DNA of 64,000 bases from Micromonospora cathayae (GTDB lineage Bacteria; Actinomycetota; Actinomycetes; Mycobacteriales; Micromonosporaceae): assembly GCF_028993575.1 (NCBI RefSeq), contig NZ_CP118615.1:5485001-5549000 (forward strand), in the 5' to 3' direction. The notes under the pieces were generated by a model, which ran no database searches, was not told the origin of the DNA, and worked only from the letters and a program-made list of their open reading frames with translations. The translations under genes and the position numbers were made by a program. The first letter of the stretch is position 1, and each line of letters starts with the position of its first letter. This document shows, in pieces, positions 20,344-28,993 of this stretch.

Positions 20344-22629
20344 ATGACGCTCGTCCACCTGCGCCGTGCCCGGACCAGCCTGGTACTCGACGCCCGTGGC
20401 CCGGGGCTGCCCCGGGTCGTGTACTGGGGTACCGACCTGGGACCGCTGTCCGCCGCCGACCTGCCCGCCCTGGTCGACGCCACGGTCGCCCCGCTGGTGC
20501 CGAGCAGCTTCGACGTCCCGGCCGTCCTGTCCCTGCTGCCGGAGGCGGGCGCCGGCTGGAGCGGTCGCCCCGGGCTGGCCGGGCACCGCGCCGGTTCCGC
20601 CTGGACCACCGCGTTCCAGCTGACCGCCGTCGACGTCCACGACGCGGACACCGTCCCCGGCGCTTCCCCCGGGCGGCCGCACCCCGAGCCGGGCCAGGAC
20701 CCGGGCCCCGGGGACGGGTGGGCGCGGGTGACCGTCCGGGCCGCCGATCCGGACGGGGCGCTCACCCTGACCGTCGAGATCGAACTGGACCCGGCCGGAC
20801 TGCTCCGAATGCGCCACCGGCTACGCAACGACGGCGACCGCCCGTACGACCTGCACGGACTGACCCCGGTGCTGCCGGTCCCGGCGGTCGCCACCGAGCT
20901 GCTCGACCTCACCGGACGCTGGTGCCGGGAACGGGTCCCGCAACGGCACCCGTGGCCGATGGGTACCTGGGTACGGGAGGGCCGGCACGGGCGGACCGGA
21001 CACGACGCCACCCTGCTGCTGGTGGCCGGGACCCCGGGCTTCGGCTTCCGGCACGGCGAGGTGTGGGCGGTGCACACCGCCTGGAGCGGCGACCACGTCA
21101 CGTACGCCGAACGCCTGCCGACCGGCGCGGCCGTCCTGGGCGGCGGTGAGCTGCTCGTTCCCGGTGAGATCAGGCTCGCGCCCGGCGCGGAGTACGCCAC
21201 TCCCCTGCTGTACGCCGTGCACTCCACCGACGGGCTGGACGGGATCAGCGACGTGCTGCACACCCATCTGCGCGCCCGTCCGGAGCATCCGCGTACGCCC
21301 CGGCCGGTGACTCTCAACGTGTGGGAGGCGGTCTACTTCGACCACGACCTGGGGCGGCTGCGCGCCCTCGCCGACCGGGCCGCCGAGGTGGGCGTGGAAC
21401 GTTTCGTGCTCGACGACGGCTGGTTCCGGGGCCGCCGGCACGACCGGGCCGGCCTGGGCGACTGGTCCGTCGACCCCGACGTCTGGCCGGACGGCTTGGG
21501 ACCGCTGGTGGACCACGTGCGTGGGCACGGCATGCAGTTCGGGCTCTGGGTGGAACCGGAGATGGTCAGCCCGGACTCCGACCTGTACCGGGCCCACCCC
21601 GACTGGGTGCTCCGACCGACGGACCGGCTTCCGCTGCCATGGCGGCACCAGCAGGTGCTCGACCTCGCCCACCCCGACGCGTACGCCCACCTGCTGTCCC
21701 GGCTGGACGCGCTACTCACCGGACATCCGGGCATCGCATACCTCAAGTGGGACCACAACCGGGACCTGACCGAAGCCGGGCACCGGGGCCGGCCGGGGGT
21801 GCACGCGCAGACCGTCGCGGTCTACCGGCTGCTCGACGAGCTGCGGGCCCGGCACCCCGGCGTGGAGATCGAGAGCTGCTCGTCCGGCGGGGGCCGGGTG
21901 GACCTGGAGATCCTGCGCCGCACCGACCGGGTCTGGCCCAGCGACTGCAACGACGCCCTGGAGCGGGTCGCCATCCAGCGCTGGACCGGGCTGCTGCTCC
22001 CACCCGAGCTGATCGGCGCGCACATCGGCCCGCACCGGTCGCACAGCACCGGCCGGGTGCACGACCTGGCCTTCCGCGCGGTCACCGCGATCTTCGGCCA
22101 CCACGGCATCGAGTGGGACATCAGCGCGGTCTCCGCCGGGGAACGGGCCGAACTGGCCGCCTGGGTAGCCGCGCACAAACGCCTCCGACCGCTGCTGCAC
22201 TCCGGTCGGGTGGTCCGGGTCGACCACCCCGACCCGGCCGTCGAGGCACACGGCGTGGTCGCCGGGGACCGCTCCCGGGCGGTGTACGCGATCTCCCAGC
22301 TCGGGACGTCGGTGGCCCAGGTCCCCGGCCCGGTGCGGCTACCGGGTCTGGCACCGGGGCGGCGGTACGCGGTACGACCGGCGGCCGGCGTGCCGCAGCC
22401 GGCGGTGCTCCAGGTGACCGCGCCCGGGTGGCTGGCCGCCGGCGGAGTGACCCTCACCGGGCGGGTGCTCGGCGCGGTCGGGGTGCAGCTACCGGCGCTC
22501 CGCCCCGAACAGGCGCTGCTGCTGGAGGTCACCGCCGTCGACCGCGGTGCCGGGCCGCCTGCCGCGGGGGTGGACGGCGCGGACGTCGGCGGGCCGGTCA
22601 CCGGCCGCGACGCGAGCCGCGGCCGGTGA
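20344..22629 (+). CDS. GH36 alpha-galactosidase
   Basis: A 761-residue glycoside hydrolase hydrolysing terminal alpha-galactosides. The catalytic (beta/alpha)8 domain occupies about 320-650. The nucleophile Asp lies in YLKWDHNR (about 470) and the acid/base Asp in PSDCND (about 535). N-terminal beta-sandwich and C-terminal beta domains complete the usual length. There is no signal peptide, so it is probably cytoplasmic. AGGAG lies 9 bp upstream of the ATG. It sits between the type I and type II PKS blocks, with no sugar transporter beside it. A stretch of its C-terminal coding sequence (22233-22326) recurs as a fragment at 34492-34585. Whether it belongs to either pathway is unclear. Confidence 0.93.
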   Translation: MTLVHLRRARTSLVLDARGPGLPRVVYWGTDLGPLSAADLPALVDATVAPLVPSSFDVPAVLSLLPEAGAGWSGRPGLAGHRAGSAWTTAFQLTAVDVHDADTVPGASPGRPHPEPGQDPGPGDGWARVTVRAADPDGALTLTVEIELDPAGLLRMRHRLRNDGDRPYDLHGLTPVLPVPAVATELLDLTGRWCRERVPQRHPWPMGTWVREGRHGRTGHDATLLLVAGTPGFGFRHGEVWAVHTAWSGDHVTYAERLPTGAAVLGGGELLVPGEIRLAPGAEYATPLLYAVHSTDGLDGISDVLHTHLRARPEHPRTPRPVTLNVWEAVYFDHDLGRLRALADRAAEVGVERFVLDDGWFRGRRHDRAGLGDWSVDPDVWPDGLGPLVDHVRGHGMQFGLWVEPEMVSPDSDLYRAHPDWVLRPTDRLPLPWRHQQVLDLAHPDAYAHLLSRLDALLTGHPGIAYLKWDHNRDLTEAGHRGRPGVHAQTVAVYRLLDELRARHPGVEIESCSSGGGRVDLEILRRTDRVWPSDCNDALERVAIQRWTGLLLPPELIGAHIGPHRSHSTGRVHDLAFRAVTAIFGHHGIEWDISAVSAGERAELAAWVAAHKRLRPLLHSGRVVRVDHPDPAVEAHGVVAGDRSRAVYAISQLGTSVAQVPGPVRLPGLAPGRRYAVRPAAGVPQPAVLQVTAPGWLAAGGVTLTGRVLGAVGVQLPALRPEQALLLEVTAVDRGAGPPAAGVDGADVGGPVTGRDASRGR

Positions 22630-22630
22630 C
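22597..22630 (+). terminator. Hairpin overlapping the GH36 stop codon
   Basis: Perfect 13-bp inverted repeat (22597-22609 with 22618-22630) and an 8-nt loop. It spans the TGA stop of the alpha-galactosidase gene. No U-tract follows, as is common in high-GC actinomycetes. Confidence 0.6.
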
Positions 22631-23118
22631 GGAGTCGGCCCCGAGGGCTGATTCAGGGGTGTTTCGACAAACCGTGCCATGGGCATGGCACCGCTGTGCT
22701 GCGGAATTGAACCTCGCTCGCCATGATCAGTTTTCGGAGGAAGCACAACAACAGAAGAATGACGCTGGGCAACACCCCGCGAAGGCTATGGATTCACCAC
22801 AAGCTATGGACATCGGTCCATGGATGTGGAAGAGTCACTTTCAGCGATGAAGCGACCACGCCCAGCCAGGACAGTCTCGACATGCACAAAGGATATCTGT
22901 ACCCCCATGTCGCTCGCGGCCCTCCGGGAGCACAGCGGCACTGGCACGGGAACACGCTGTCGCGGCCCGGTGCATGGGGAAAGCGCATCGTCGCGTCGAT
23001 CCGTCCGGACCCGGCCACCGCCTTCGGGAAATCCTTTCATCGGCCGCCTTTCGGGAGCGGGAGCACGCCGGGACGGACCCGCTTTGCCCGCTGACCGTCC
23101 ACAGCGAACGGGGAGCGC
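22631..23118. promoter_or_regulatory. Intergenic region upstream of the SARP regulator
   Basis: About 490 bp with lower GC and no credible gene. GCTATGGA occurs twice in direct orientation (22785-22792 and 22803-22810), with a related CCATGGA nearby. It presumably holds the promoter and control sites of the SARP gene; no -35/-10 pair could be fixed by eye. Confidence 0.4.
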
Positions 23119-23922
23119 ATGAAAATAGACCTTTTCGGCCCTGTCCGGGTGCGGGGAAACAACAGCGTGGCGCAACCCACCGCACCGAAGCAACGCCAAC
23201 TGGCGGCGCTTCTCGCGCTTCGCCCGAACAAGCTGGTCACCAAGGACCTGATCATATCCGAACTGTGGCAACACAGCCCTCCACCGAGCATGACGACGAC
23301 CGCGCAGACGTACATCTACAAGTTACGCAAGTTGCTCGCCGAACACTCGGAAGCAAGGTCCGGGAAGGAACTGATCAAAACTCACGACCCGGGCTACATT
23401 CTCACGGTCGACGAGTCGCAGATCGATGTCTTTCGCTTTCGCGTCCTGGCTAGGCGGGCTCGCGAGCTGAGCCGAGAACGACCCGAGACGGCAGCCGTGG
23501 TGCTACGGGAGGCGCTCGGGCACCTGACCGAGCCGCCGCTGGTCGACGTACCGCTGGGTCCCGTCCTCCAGATCGACGCCGCCCAGCTCGCCGAAGAGGC
23601 GATCAGCATGGTCGAGCTGCGGATCGAGTTGGACATGCGGCTCGGCCGCCACCAGGAGCTGGTCAGCGAGCTGCGCTCGCTGGTGGCGCGGCATCCGCTC
23701 CGTGAGTGGTTCCACTACCACCTGATCCTCGCGTTGGCCCGCTCCGGTCGGCGCAGCGAGGCATTGCAGGCGTACGACCGGCTCCGCCGCACCATGCGCG
23801 AGGAGCTCGGCATCGACCCGCAGCCGCTCGCCGAGCGGTTGCAGCGGGTGGTGCTGGACGGCAACGACGAGTTGCTGGACCCCCGGCTCGTCCCGCACGC
23901 GCTGGTCGGCGCGGACCGGTAG
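23119..23922 (+). CDS. SARP-family pathway activator
   Basis: A 267-residue Streptomyces antibiotic regulatory protein. An OmpR-type winged-helix DNA-binding domain occupies about 1-95 and the bacterial transcriptional activation (BTAD) helical domain about 100-250. It is the small form without NB-ARC or TPR extensions. The ATG follows GGGGAG. SARPs activate biosynthetic operons by binding 11-bp-spaced heptamer repeats. Such repeats are visible at 30282-30323, between the divergent type II PKS operons 6-7 kb away, so this gene is the obvious candidate activator of that set. A hairpin immediately follows its stop. Confidence 0.93.
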   Translation: MKIDLFGPVRVRGNNSVAQPTAPKQRQLAALLALRPNKLVTKDLIISELWQHSPPPSMTTTAQTYIYKLRKLLAEHSEARSGKELIKTHDPGYILTVDESQIDVFRFRVLARRARELSRERPETAAVVLREALGHLTEPPLVDVPLGPVLQIDAAQLAEEAISMVELRIELDMRLGRHQELVSELRSLVARHPLREWFHYHLILALARSGRRSEALQAYDRLRRTMREELGIDPQPLAERLQRVVLDGNDELLDPRLVPHALVGADR

Positions 23923-23928
23923 CCGCCC

Positions 23929-23958
23929 GGGTGGTCGCCGCGCGGCCGGCGACCACCC
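23929..23958 (+). terminator. Hairpin after the SARP gene
   Basis: Perfect 12-bp stem (23929-23940 with 23947-23958) and 6-nt loop, 6 bp after the stop codon. It probably limits read-through into the flavin monooxygenase gene, though a partial attenuator is possible. Confidence 0.6.
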
Positions 23959-24039
23959 CGCCCCGATCCGGTCCGCTCCCGCCGACGACCGGCCGGAGCC
24001 GTTCCGGTTCCCCCTCCCGCAGGAAAGGACGACCGTACC

Positions 24040-25197
24040 GTGCCCGTTGAATTCGTCGGCATCGGCGCCACCAATGACGGATCCGAACTCCAGGCGAGAT
24101 CCGGCCCGGCGTTCGACCGGGAACACACCCTGAAACTGGCCCGGGCGCACGAGGCCCACGGCTGGGACCGGGTGCTGTATCTCTACGGCTCCGGCGCACC
24201 CGACCCGGCAATGGTGGCGTCATACGTCGCAGCGCACACCGAAACCCTCGGTCTACTGGTGGCGCACCGACCGAACGTGTCGTATCCCACCTTCGCCGCG
24301 AAAACCTTCGCCACTCTCGACCAGATCTGCGACGGCCGGCTCGCCGTGCACTTCATCACCGGCGGGAACGATCGGGAACAACGGCGGGAAGGCGACACCC
24401 TGAGCAAGGACGAACGGTACGCGCGCACCCGGGAGTACATCAGCGTCGTCAAACGGATCTGGACCAGCGAAGAACCGTTCGACCATCACGGGAAGTACTA
24501 CTCCTTCGAGAATTTCGTCAGTGACATCAGGCCCGCGCGGCAACCCCGCCCAATCGTCTCGTTCGGCGGTTCGTCTCCGGCCGCCTACGCTGCGGGCGGC
24601 GCGGAGGCGGACATCTACTGTCTACTCGGCGAGCCGCTCGAACACACCCGGGAACAGATCGCCTCGGTCCGTGCCGCGGCGCGGGCGGCGGGCCGCGCGG
24701 ATCTGCCGCGCATCCAGGTCGGTTTCCGTCCGATCATCGCCCCGACCGAGGAAAAGGCATGGGACCGGGCCCGGGAGATTCTCCGCAGAATAGAGGACAA
24801 CACGTCCGCCGGAGGCGCTCTGCGGTACGCGGTGACCCGACCGGAGAACACCGGATCGCAACGCCTGCTGGCGATCGCCGAGAAGGCCGAACGGTACGGC
24901 AGGACGCTGTGGACGCCGACCGCCACCGCGACCGGCGCGATCGGCAACTCCATGGCCCTGGTCGGCACCCCGGAGACCGTGGCCGCCGCCCTGCTCGACT
25001 ACTACGACCTGGGGGTGACCGTGCTGAACACCAACGGCTACCACATCCTCGAGGACGCTGTCGACTTCGGCCGGGAGGTCATTCCCCTGGTCCGGGCGGA
25101 GGTCGCCCGGCGGGACGCGGAACAGGCGGTGGCCGACCGGGCCGTACCGCACGACGGCCCGGACCTGCCGGCCTACCGGGGCAGCACCACCTCGTGA
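24040..25197 (+). CDS. LLM-class flavin-dependent monooxygenase
   Basis: A 385-residue luciferase-like (SsuD/alkanesulfonate monooxygenase-type) TIM-barrel oxidoreductase using FMNH2 or F420. Typical signatures are the N-terminal barrel strands with HTLKLARAHEAHGWD, FITGGNDREQ near 108-118 and VSFGGSSPAAYAAG near 170-185. The start is GTG 24040 with AGGAAAGGA upstream. It follows the SARP gene on the same strand and converges on the discrete AT gene, overlapping it by 25 bp. The inferred role is oxidation (for example Baeyer-Villiger-like or N-oxidation) in one of the flanking pathways; sequence does not decide which. Confidence 0.88.
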   Translation: MPVEFVGIGATNDGSELQARSGPAFDREHTLKLARAHEAHGWDRVLYLYGSGAPDPAMVASYVAAHTETLGLLVAHRPNVSYPTFAAKTFATLDQICDGRLAVHFITGGNDREQRREGDTLSKDERYARTREYISVVKRIWTSEEPFDHHGKYYSFENFVSDIRPARQPRPIVSFGGSSPAAYAAGGAEADIYCLLGEPLEHTREQIASVRAAARAAGRADLPRIQVGFRPIIAPTEEKAWDRAREILRRIEDNTSAGGALRYAVTRPENTGSQRLLAIAEKAERYGRTLWTPTATATGAIGNSMALVGTPETVAAALLDYYDLGVTVLNTNGYHILEDAVDFGREVIPLVRAEVARRDAEQAVADRAVPHDGPDLPAYRGSTTS

Positions 25198-26189
25198 GCG
25201 AGCTGCGCCTCGACCGCGATGCGCCGCGCCGCCAGGCGCAGCGCGTCGCGGTCGTCGTCCGGGCCACCCGGCCGCGCCGGGAGCATCGCCACCACCGCGC
25301 TGGCCCCCGAGGCGACCGCCCGGTGCCGGCTGGCCAGCGCCGTCAGACCCCGGCCCGGCCCGGCTTCGACCAGCAGCACGTCGCCGGCGGCGAGCAGCCG
25401 GTCCAGGGTGGGCCCGAACAGCACCGGGTCGACCGGCTGCCGGGCCCAGAACCGCGGGTCGCAGGCGTGCGCGGCGGTCAGCACGTCCCCCAGGTACGCC
25501 GAGTAGACGGTCCGGCGGGGCGGACGCAGCCGGGTGAGCCGCCACTGTTCCAGCGAACTCTCCGCCGCCGCGGTCATCGCCGGACTGTGGAAGGGCTGCC
25601 GGGACCGGACCGGGAGACAGGCCCGGCCCTCGGCACGCAACGCCCGCTCGGCCGCGGCGAGCGGCGCGGCGGGTCCGGCGAGCAGGAGCTGTCGGGGCGC
25701 GTTGACGGCGGCGACGGCCACCCCGTCGCCCAGATGGGCGGCGACCTCGTCCGGGGTGGCGGCCACCGCCAGCATCCCGCCCGGGGGTGCCAGCCGGCAG
25801 CTCGCCACCCGGTCCCGGATCAGCCGTACGCCGTCGGCGAAGTCCAGCACCCCGGCCAGGGTGGCCGCGGCCAGCTCGCCGACGCTGTGTCCGAGCAGGG
25901 CGACCGGCCGGACGCCCCAGCTCAGCACCGTACGGCCCAGCGCGTAGTCAACCGCGTACAGCAGCGGCTGCGCCCGGGTGGCGTCGTCGAGCAGGTCCGG
26001 TGGTCCGTCGGCCAGCCAGTCCCGCCGGATCGCCGGCCCCTCCGGGCCGAGCAGCGCGAAGGCCCGGTCCAGGACCGAGGTGAACACCTCCTCCCAGCCG
26101 TACAGTCCGGCGGCCATCCGGACGTGCTGCGCGCCCTGGCCGGGAAACATCAGCGCCACCGCCCGGGGCCGACTCGTCGTGGTGACCAT
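25173..26189 (-). CDS. Discrete acyltransferase (malonyl-type AT)
   Basis: A 338-residue stand-alone acyltransferase. FPGQGAQ is at the N-terminus, the nucleophile elbow GHSVGE near 110, and QPFHSPAM in the specificity loop, resembling HAFH malonyl-type enzymes. ATG 26189 follows AAGGGAG. It is the last gene of the KS-alpha/CLF/ACP operon, so charging the type II ACP with malonyl is one role. The type I PKS to the left has two KS modules without an AT, so it could also load those in trans. A dedicated AT in an aromatic type II operon is uncommon because such systems usually borrow the fatty-acid FabD enzyme. Confidence 0.92.
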   Translation of the reverse strand: MVTTTSRPRAVALMFPGQGAQHVRMAAGLYGWEEVFTSVLDRAFALLGPEGPAIRRDWLADGPPDLLDDATRAQPLLYAVDYALGRTVLSWGVRPVALLGHSVGELAAATLAGVLDFADGVRLIRDRVASCRLAPPGGMLAVAATPDEVAAHLGDGVAVAAVNAPRQLLLAGPAAPLAAAERALRAEGRACLPVRSRQPFHSPAMTAAAESSLEQWRLTRLRPPRRTVYSAYLGDVLTAAHACDPRFWARQPVDPVLFGPTLDRLLAAGDVLLVEAGPGRGLTALASRHRAVASGASAVVAMLPARPGGPDDDRDALRLAARRIAVEAQLAHEVVLPR

Positions 26190-26201
26190 CTCGCTCCCTT
26201 C

Positions 26202-26966
26202 TCAGCGCGCCGCGGCGGGCGACGCCTCGGGCAGCGGGGGGAACGGGAACGGTTGCAGCACCCCCGGGCGGAGCACCCACGCCTGCCCGCTGCCGGGACT
26301 GTCGAGGACGGTCCCGAAGGCGTCGGCCACCTGGTCGGGGGTGAGGACCGGCAGCCCCCGGTCCCGTAGGCCGGCCCGCGCCTCGTCGATGAACGGGGTG
26401 TCGACGAAGGTCGGACAGAGCGCGTTGATCCGGATTCCGTCCGGTGCCAGGGCCGGCGCCAGACACCGGACCAGGCCGATCACGGCGTGCTTGGTGGTCG
26501 CGTAGACCGGGTCGAAGGCGGACCCGACCAGGCCGGCCAGGCTGCCGGTGACCACGATCGTGCCGCCCCGGCCGCGCAGCCGGGGCAGCGCCGCGTGCAC
26601 TCCGAACACCACCCCGTTGAGGTTGACCGACAGCGCCCGCAGGTAACGGTCCGGCGCGAACTCGTCGCCGAACCCGCAGCCGCCGCTCACCCCCGCGTTC
26701 AGGTGCACCACGTCGAGCCGGCCCAGCCGGGCCGCCGCCGCGACCACCGCCCGGTTGTCGTCGAGGCTGGTCACGTCGGTACGGACGAAGACACCGCCGA
26801 TCTCGGCCGCCAGTGCCTCACCCGCGGGCACCGCCAGGTCGGCGACGACCACCCGACGCCCTGAGGCAGCCAGCCGCCGGGCCACCGCGGCGCCGATCCC
26901 ACCGGCGCCGCCGGTGACCAGCGCGACCCGGTCGCAGGGGGTCCGGTCGCGAGCGTCGTCAGCCAC
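26202..26966 (-). CDS. SDR-family oxidoreductase
   Basis: A 254-residue short-chain dehydrogenase. The NAD(P) motif TGGAGGIGAA lies near 20. LNAGVSGG replaces the usual NNAG. The catalytic Ser is in TGSLAG and Tyr/Lys in YATTKH. GTG 26966 was chosen because the Rossmann fold follows within 15 residues, and it overlaps the stop of the SnoaL-like gene by 8 bp. It belongs to the KS-alpha to AT operon and probably acts on the aromatic polyketide as a post-PKS ketoreductase. The dedicated early KR is more likely the gene at 33006. Confidence 0.87.
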   Translation of the reverse strand: MADDARDRTPCDRVALVTGGAGGIGAAVARRLAASGRRVVVADLAVPAGEALAAEIGGVFVRTDVTSLDDNRAVVAAAARLGRLDVVHLNAGVSGGCGFGDEFAPDRYLRALSVNLNGVVFGVHAALPRLRGRGGTIVVTGSLAGLVGSAFDPVYATTKHAVIGLVRCLAPALAPDGIRINALCPTFVDTPFIDEARAGLRDRGLPVLTPDQVADAFGTVLDSPGSGQAWVLRPGVLQPFPFPPLPEASPAAAR

Positions 26967-27417
26967 GGGACGCCCCGGCGAGCTGGACGACCCGGCTCTG
27001 GTCGTGGTCGATCCGGCGGGACCGGACGTACAGCCGACCCTCCACGCGGTGCAGCACGTCGTGGACGAGACAACTGGTGGGGATGATCGGTTGCACACCG
27101 GGCCGGGTGGCGACGACCAGGGCGTAGTAGTCGGCGCGGATCGAACCGTCGTCGTCCGGGGCGACACAGAGCATGTTGAACCAGTGCCGCCGCACGACCG
27201 GGTCGTCCCGGTACCGCTCGTCGAACTGCCGGATGGCCGCGACGATGTCGGCCCGGCCGTACGCGGGTGGCTTGTCCGGTGACGGCTGGTGCGAGCCGTC
27301 CGGGGTGAAGGTTCCGGCGAACTCGTCGAGCCGGCCGGCGTCGAGCAGGTGCATCTGGCGGGCGTAGAACTGCTGGACCTCGACGTACAGCTCGGCCGGG
27401 GCGGGTCGGGGGGTCAT
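26959..27417 (-). CDS. SnoaL/NTF2-like protein
   Basis: A 152-residue alpha+beta-barrel protein of the NTF2 superfamily that includes SnoaL-type cyclases and small ring-hydroxylase beta subunits. The sequence shows the N-terminal helix ELYVEVQQFYARQMHLLD, then DEFAGTFTPDG and the strand pattern HWFNMLCVAP. The ATG is preceded by GGAG at 7 bp. In aromatic type II clusters such proteins close the last ring or assist hydroxylation. Its place between ACP and SDR genes supports a cyclase or tailoring role. The exact reaction cannot be called. Confidence 0.8.
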   Translation of the reverse strand: MTPRPAPAELYVEVQQFYARQMHLLDAGRLDEFAGTFTPDGSHQPSPDKPPAYGRADIVAAIRQFDERYRDDPVVRRHWFNMLCVAPDDDGSIRADYYALVVATRPGVQPIIPTSCLVHDVLHRVEGRLYVRSRRIDHDQSRVVQLAGASRG

Positions 27418-27470
27418 CGGCAACTCCAGGGGTCTCGGGGCACGGGGGGGTGCGGTGGTCCGGTGGATCG

Positions 27471-27725
27471 TCAGCGCGCCGCCACGGCGGCGTCGACGAA
27501 GTCGAGCAGCTTCCTCGGGGTGTCCAGCTCGGTCACCTGCTCGTCCGGGATCTCCACCCCGTACCGGCGGCGGAGCCGGGCGGCGGTCTCGATCAGGGCG
27601 AGCGAGTCGTAGCCGAGGTCCCGGAACGGGGTGTCCAGGATGTCGCCGTCGAGTCCGGTGGACTCGTCCGCGCCCGCGGCTTCGACGAGGATGTCGCGCA
27701 GCGTGTCCAGGGTGATGCCGGTCAT
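27471..27725 (-). CDS. Type II PKS acyl carrier protein
   Basis: An 84-residue ACP. The phosphopantetheine attachment Ser is in GYDSLALIE near 41, flanked by the usual four-helix pattern, ending DFVDAAVAAR. It lies directly after the CLF gene in the classic KS-alpha, CLF, ACP order, forming the minimal PKS. Confidence 0.94.
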   Translation of the reverse strand: MTGITLDTLRDILVEAAGADESTGLDGDILDTPFRDLGYDSLALIETAARLRRRYGVEIPDEQVTELDTPRKLLDFVDAAVAAR

Positions 27726-27778
27726 CGGTCGCCTCACTTTCGTCGGTTCGGTTCGGTCCGGTCGGTCGGGAGGTCCGG

Positions 27779-28993
27779 TCAGTCGGGGGTCGGCGCCTGG
27801 AGCACGACGGCGGAGTTGTAGCCGCCGACACCCCGGGCGAGGACCAGGGCCGCGTCGATCCGCTGTGCCCGTGGCTCGTCGCGTACCAGGTCGATCCGGT
27901 GTTCGGGCAGCACGTCGGTGGACTGGACGGTGGGCGGGACCAGGCTGTCCCGGATGGCCAGCAACGCCCAGGCCAGGTCCAGCGGCGCGCCGCCGCCCAG
28001 CAGACGACCGGTCATGGTCTTCGGCGCGGTGACCGGTACGCCGTACGGGCCGAACAGCTCCCGCAGCGCCGCCGCCTCGACCTCGTCCAGGGCGGGCAGT
28101 GCCGCCGCGTCGGCGAACACCACGTCGATGTCGGCGGGGGTCAGTCCGGCGTCCCGTACGGCCGACTCCGCCGCCCGGAACAGGCCCGGTCGCCGCCCCG
28201 AGCCGGGTGGCGGGTCGAACGTGGCCGCGTACCCGGTGATCCGGCCGTAGCAGGGCCGGCCGTCGAGTCGGGCGGCGTCCTCCACCACCAGGATGGCGCC
28301 GCCCTCGCCGGGCACGTGCCCGTCGGCGTTGACGTCGAACGGCAGGTACGACCGTCGCGGGTCGGTCTGCCAACTCAGCCGGTGCGACGCCATGTGTGCC
28401 ACCCAGCCCCACGGGTCGAGGGAGGACTCCACCCCGCCGGTGAGCACCAGCGGCGTGCCGCGGCGCACCGTACGGCGGGCGTGCCCGACCACGTCGAGCC
28501 CGCCGGCCTGCTCGGTGACCAGCACCGTGCTCGGCCCGCGCAGGTCGTTGCGGATGGAGATCTGGCCCGTGTTGGCGGCGTAGAACCAGGCGAACGACTC
28601 GTAGACGCTGACGAACTCCGGGCCTTCGGTCCAGAGTTTGCGCATCTCGGTGTGGGTGAACTCGAACCCGCCCGACGCGTTGGTGGTCACCACGCCCATC
28701 CCGCCGGGTGGCAGCGCGGCGGTGTCCACGCCGGCGTCGGCCAGGGCCCAGTCGGCGGCTACCAGCGCCAACCGGGTGACCCGGTCGGTCTGCGGCAGCA
28801 GCCGGTTCGGCAGGTGCTCGGCGGCGTCGAAGTCGTCGATCAGCCCGGCGAACCGGCTCCGGTAGCCCGACGGGTCGTACCGGTCCAGCCGGCCGATCCC
28901 CGACTTGCCGGCCAGGGTCGCGGCCCAGCACCGTTCCACCCCGAGACCGTTCGGGGCCACCACGCCCAGCCCGGTCACCACCACGTCGGTCAT
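27779..28993 (-). CDS. Type II PKS chain length factor (KS-beta)
   Basis: A 404-residue ketosynthase homologue. The active-site Cys is replaced by Gln in TEQAGGLD (about 162), the hallmark of chain length factors. It starts at ATG 28993, in an ATGA overlap with the KS-alpha stop, so the two subunits are translationally coupled for 1:1 assembly. It sets polyketide length in the heterodimer. Chain length cannot be predicted confidently by eye. Confidence 0.95.
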   Translation of the reverse strand: MTDVVVTGLGVVAPNGLGVERCWAATLAGKSGIGRLDRYDPSGYRSRFAGLIDDFDAAEHLPNRLLPQTDRVTRLALVAADWALADAGVDTAALPPGGMGVVTTNASGGFEFTHTEMRKLWTEGPEFVSVYESFAWFYAANTGQISIRNDLRGPSTVLVTEQAGGLDVVGHARRTVRRGTPLVLTGGVESSLDPWGWVAHMASHRLSWQTDPRRSYLPFDVNADGHVPGEGGAILVVEDAARLDGRPCYGRITGYAATFDPPPGSGRRPGLFRAAESAVRDAGLTPADIDVVFADAAALPALDEVEAAALRELFGPYGVPVTAPKTMTGRLLGGGAPLDLAWALLAIRDSLVPPTVQSTDVLPEHRIDLVRDEPRAQRIDAALVLARGVGGYNSAVVLQAPTPD

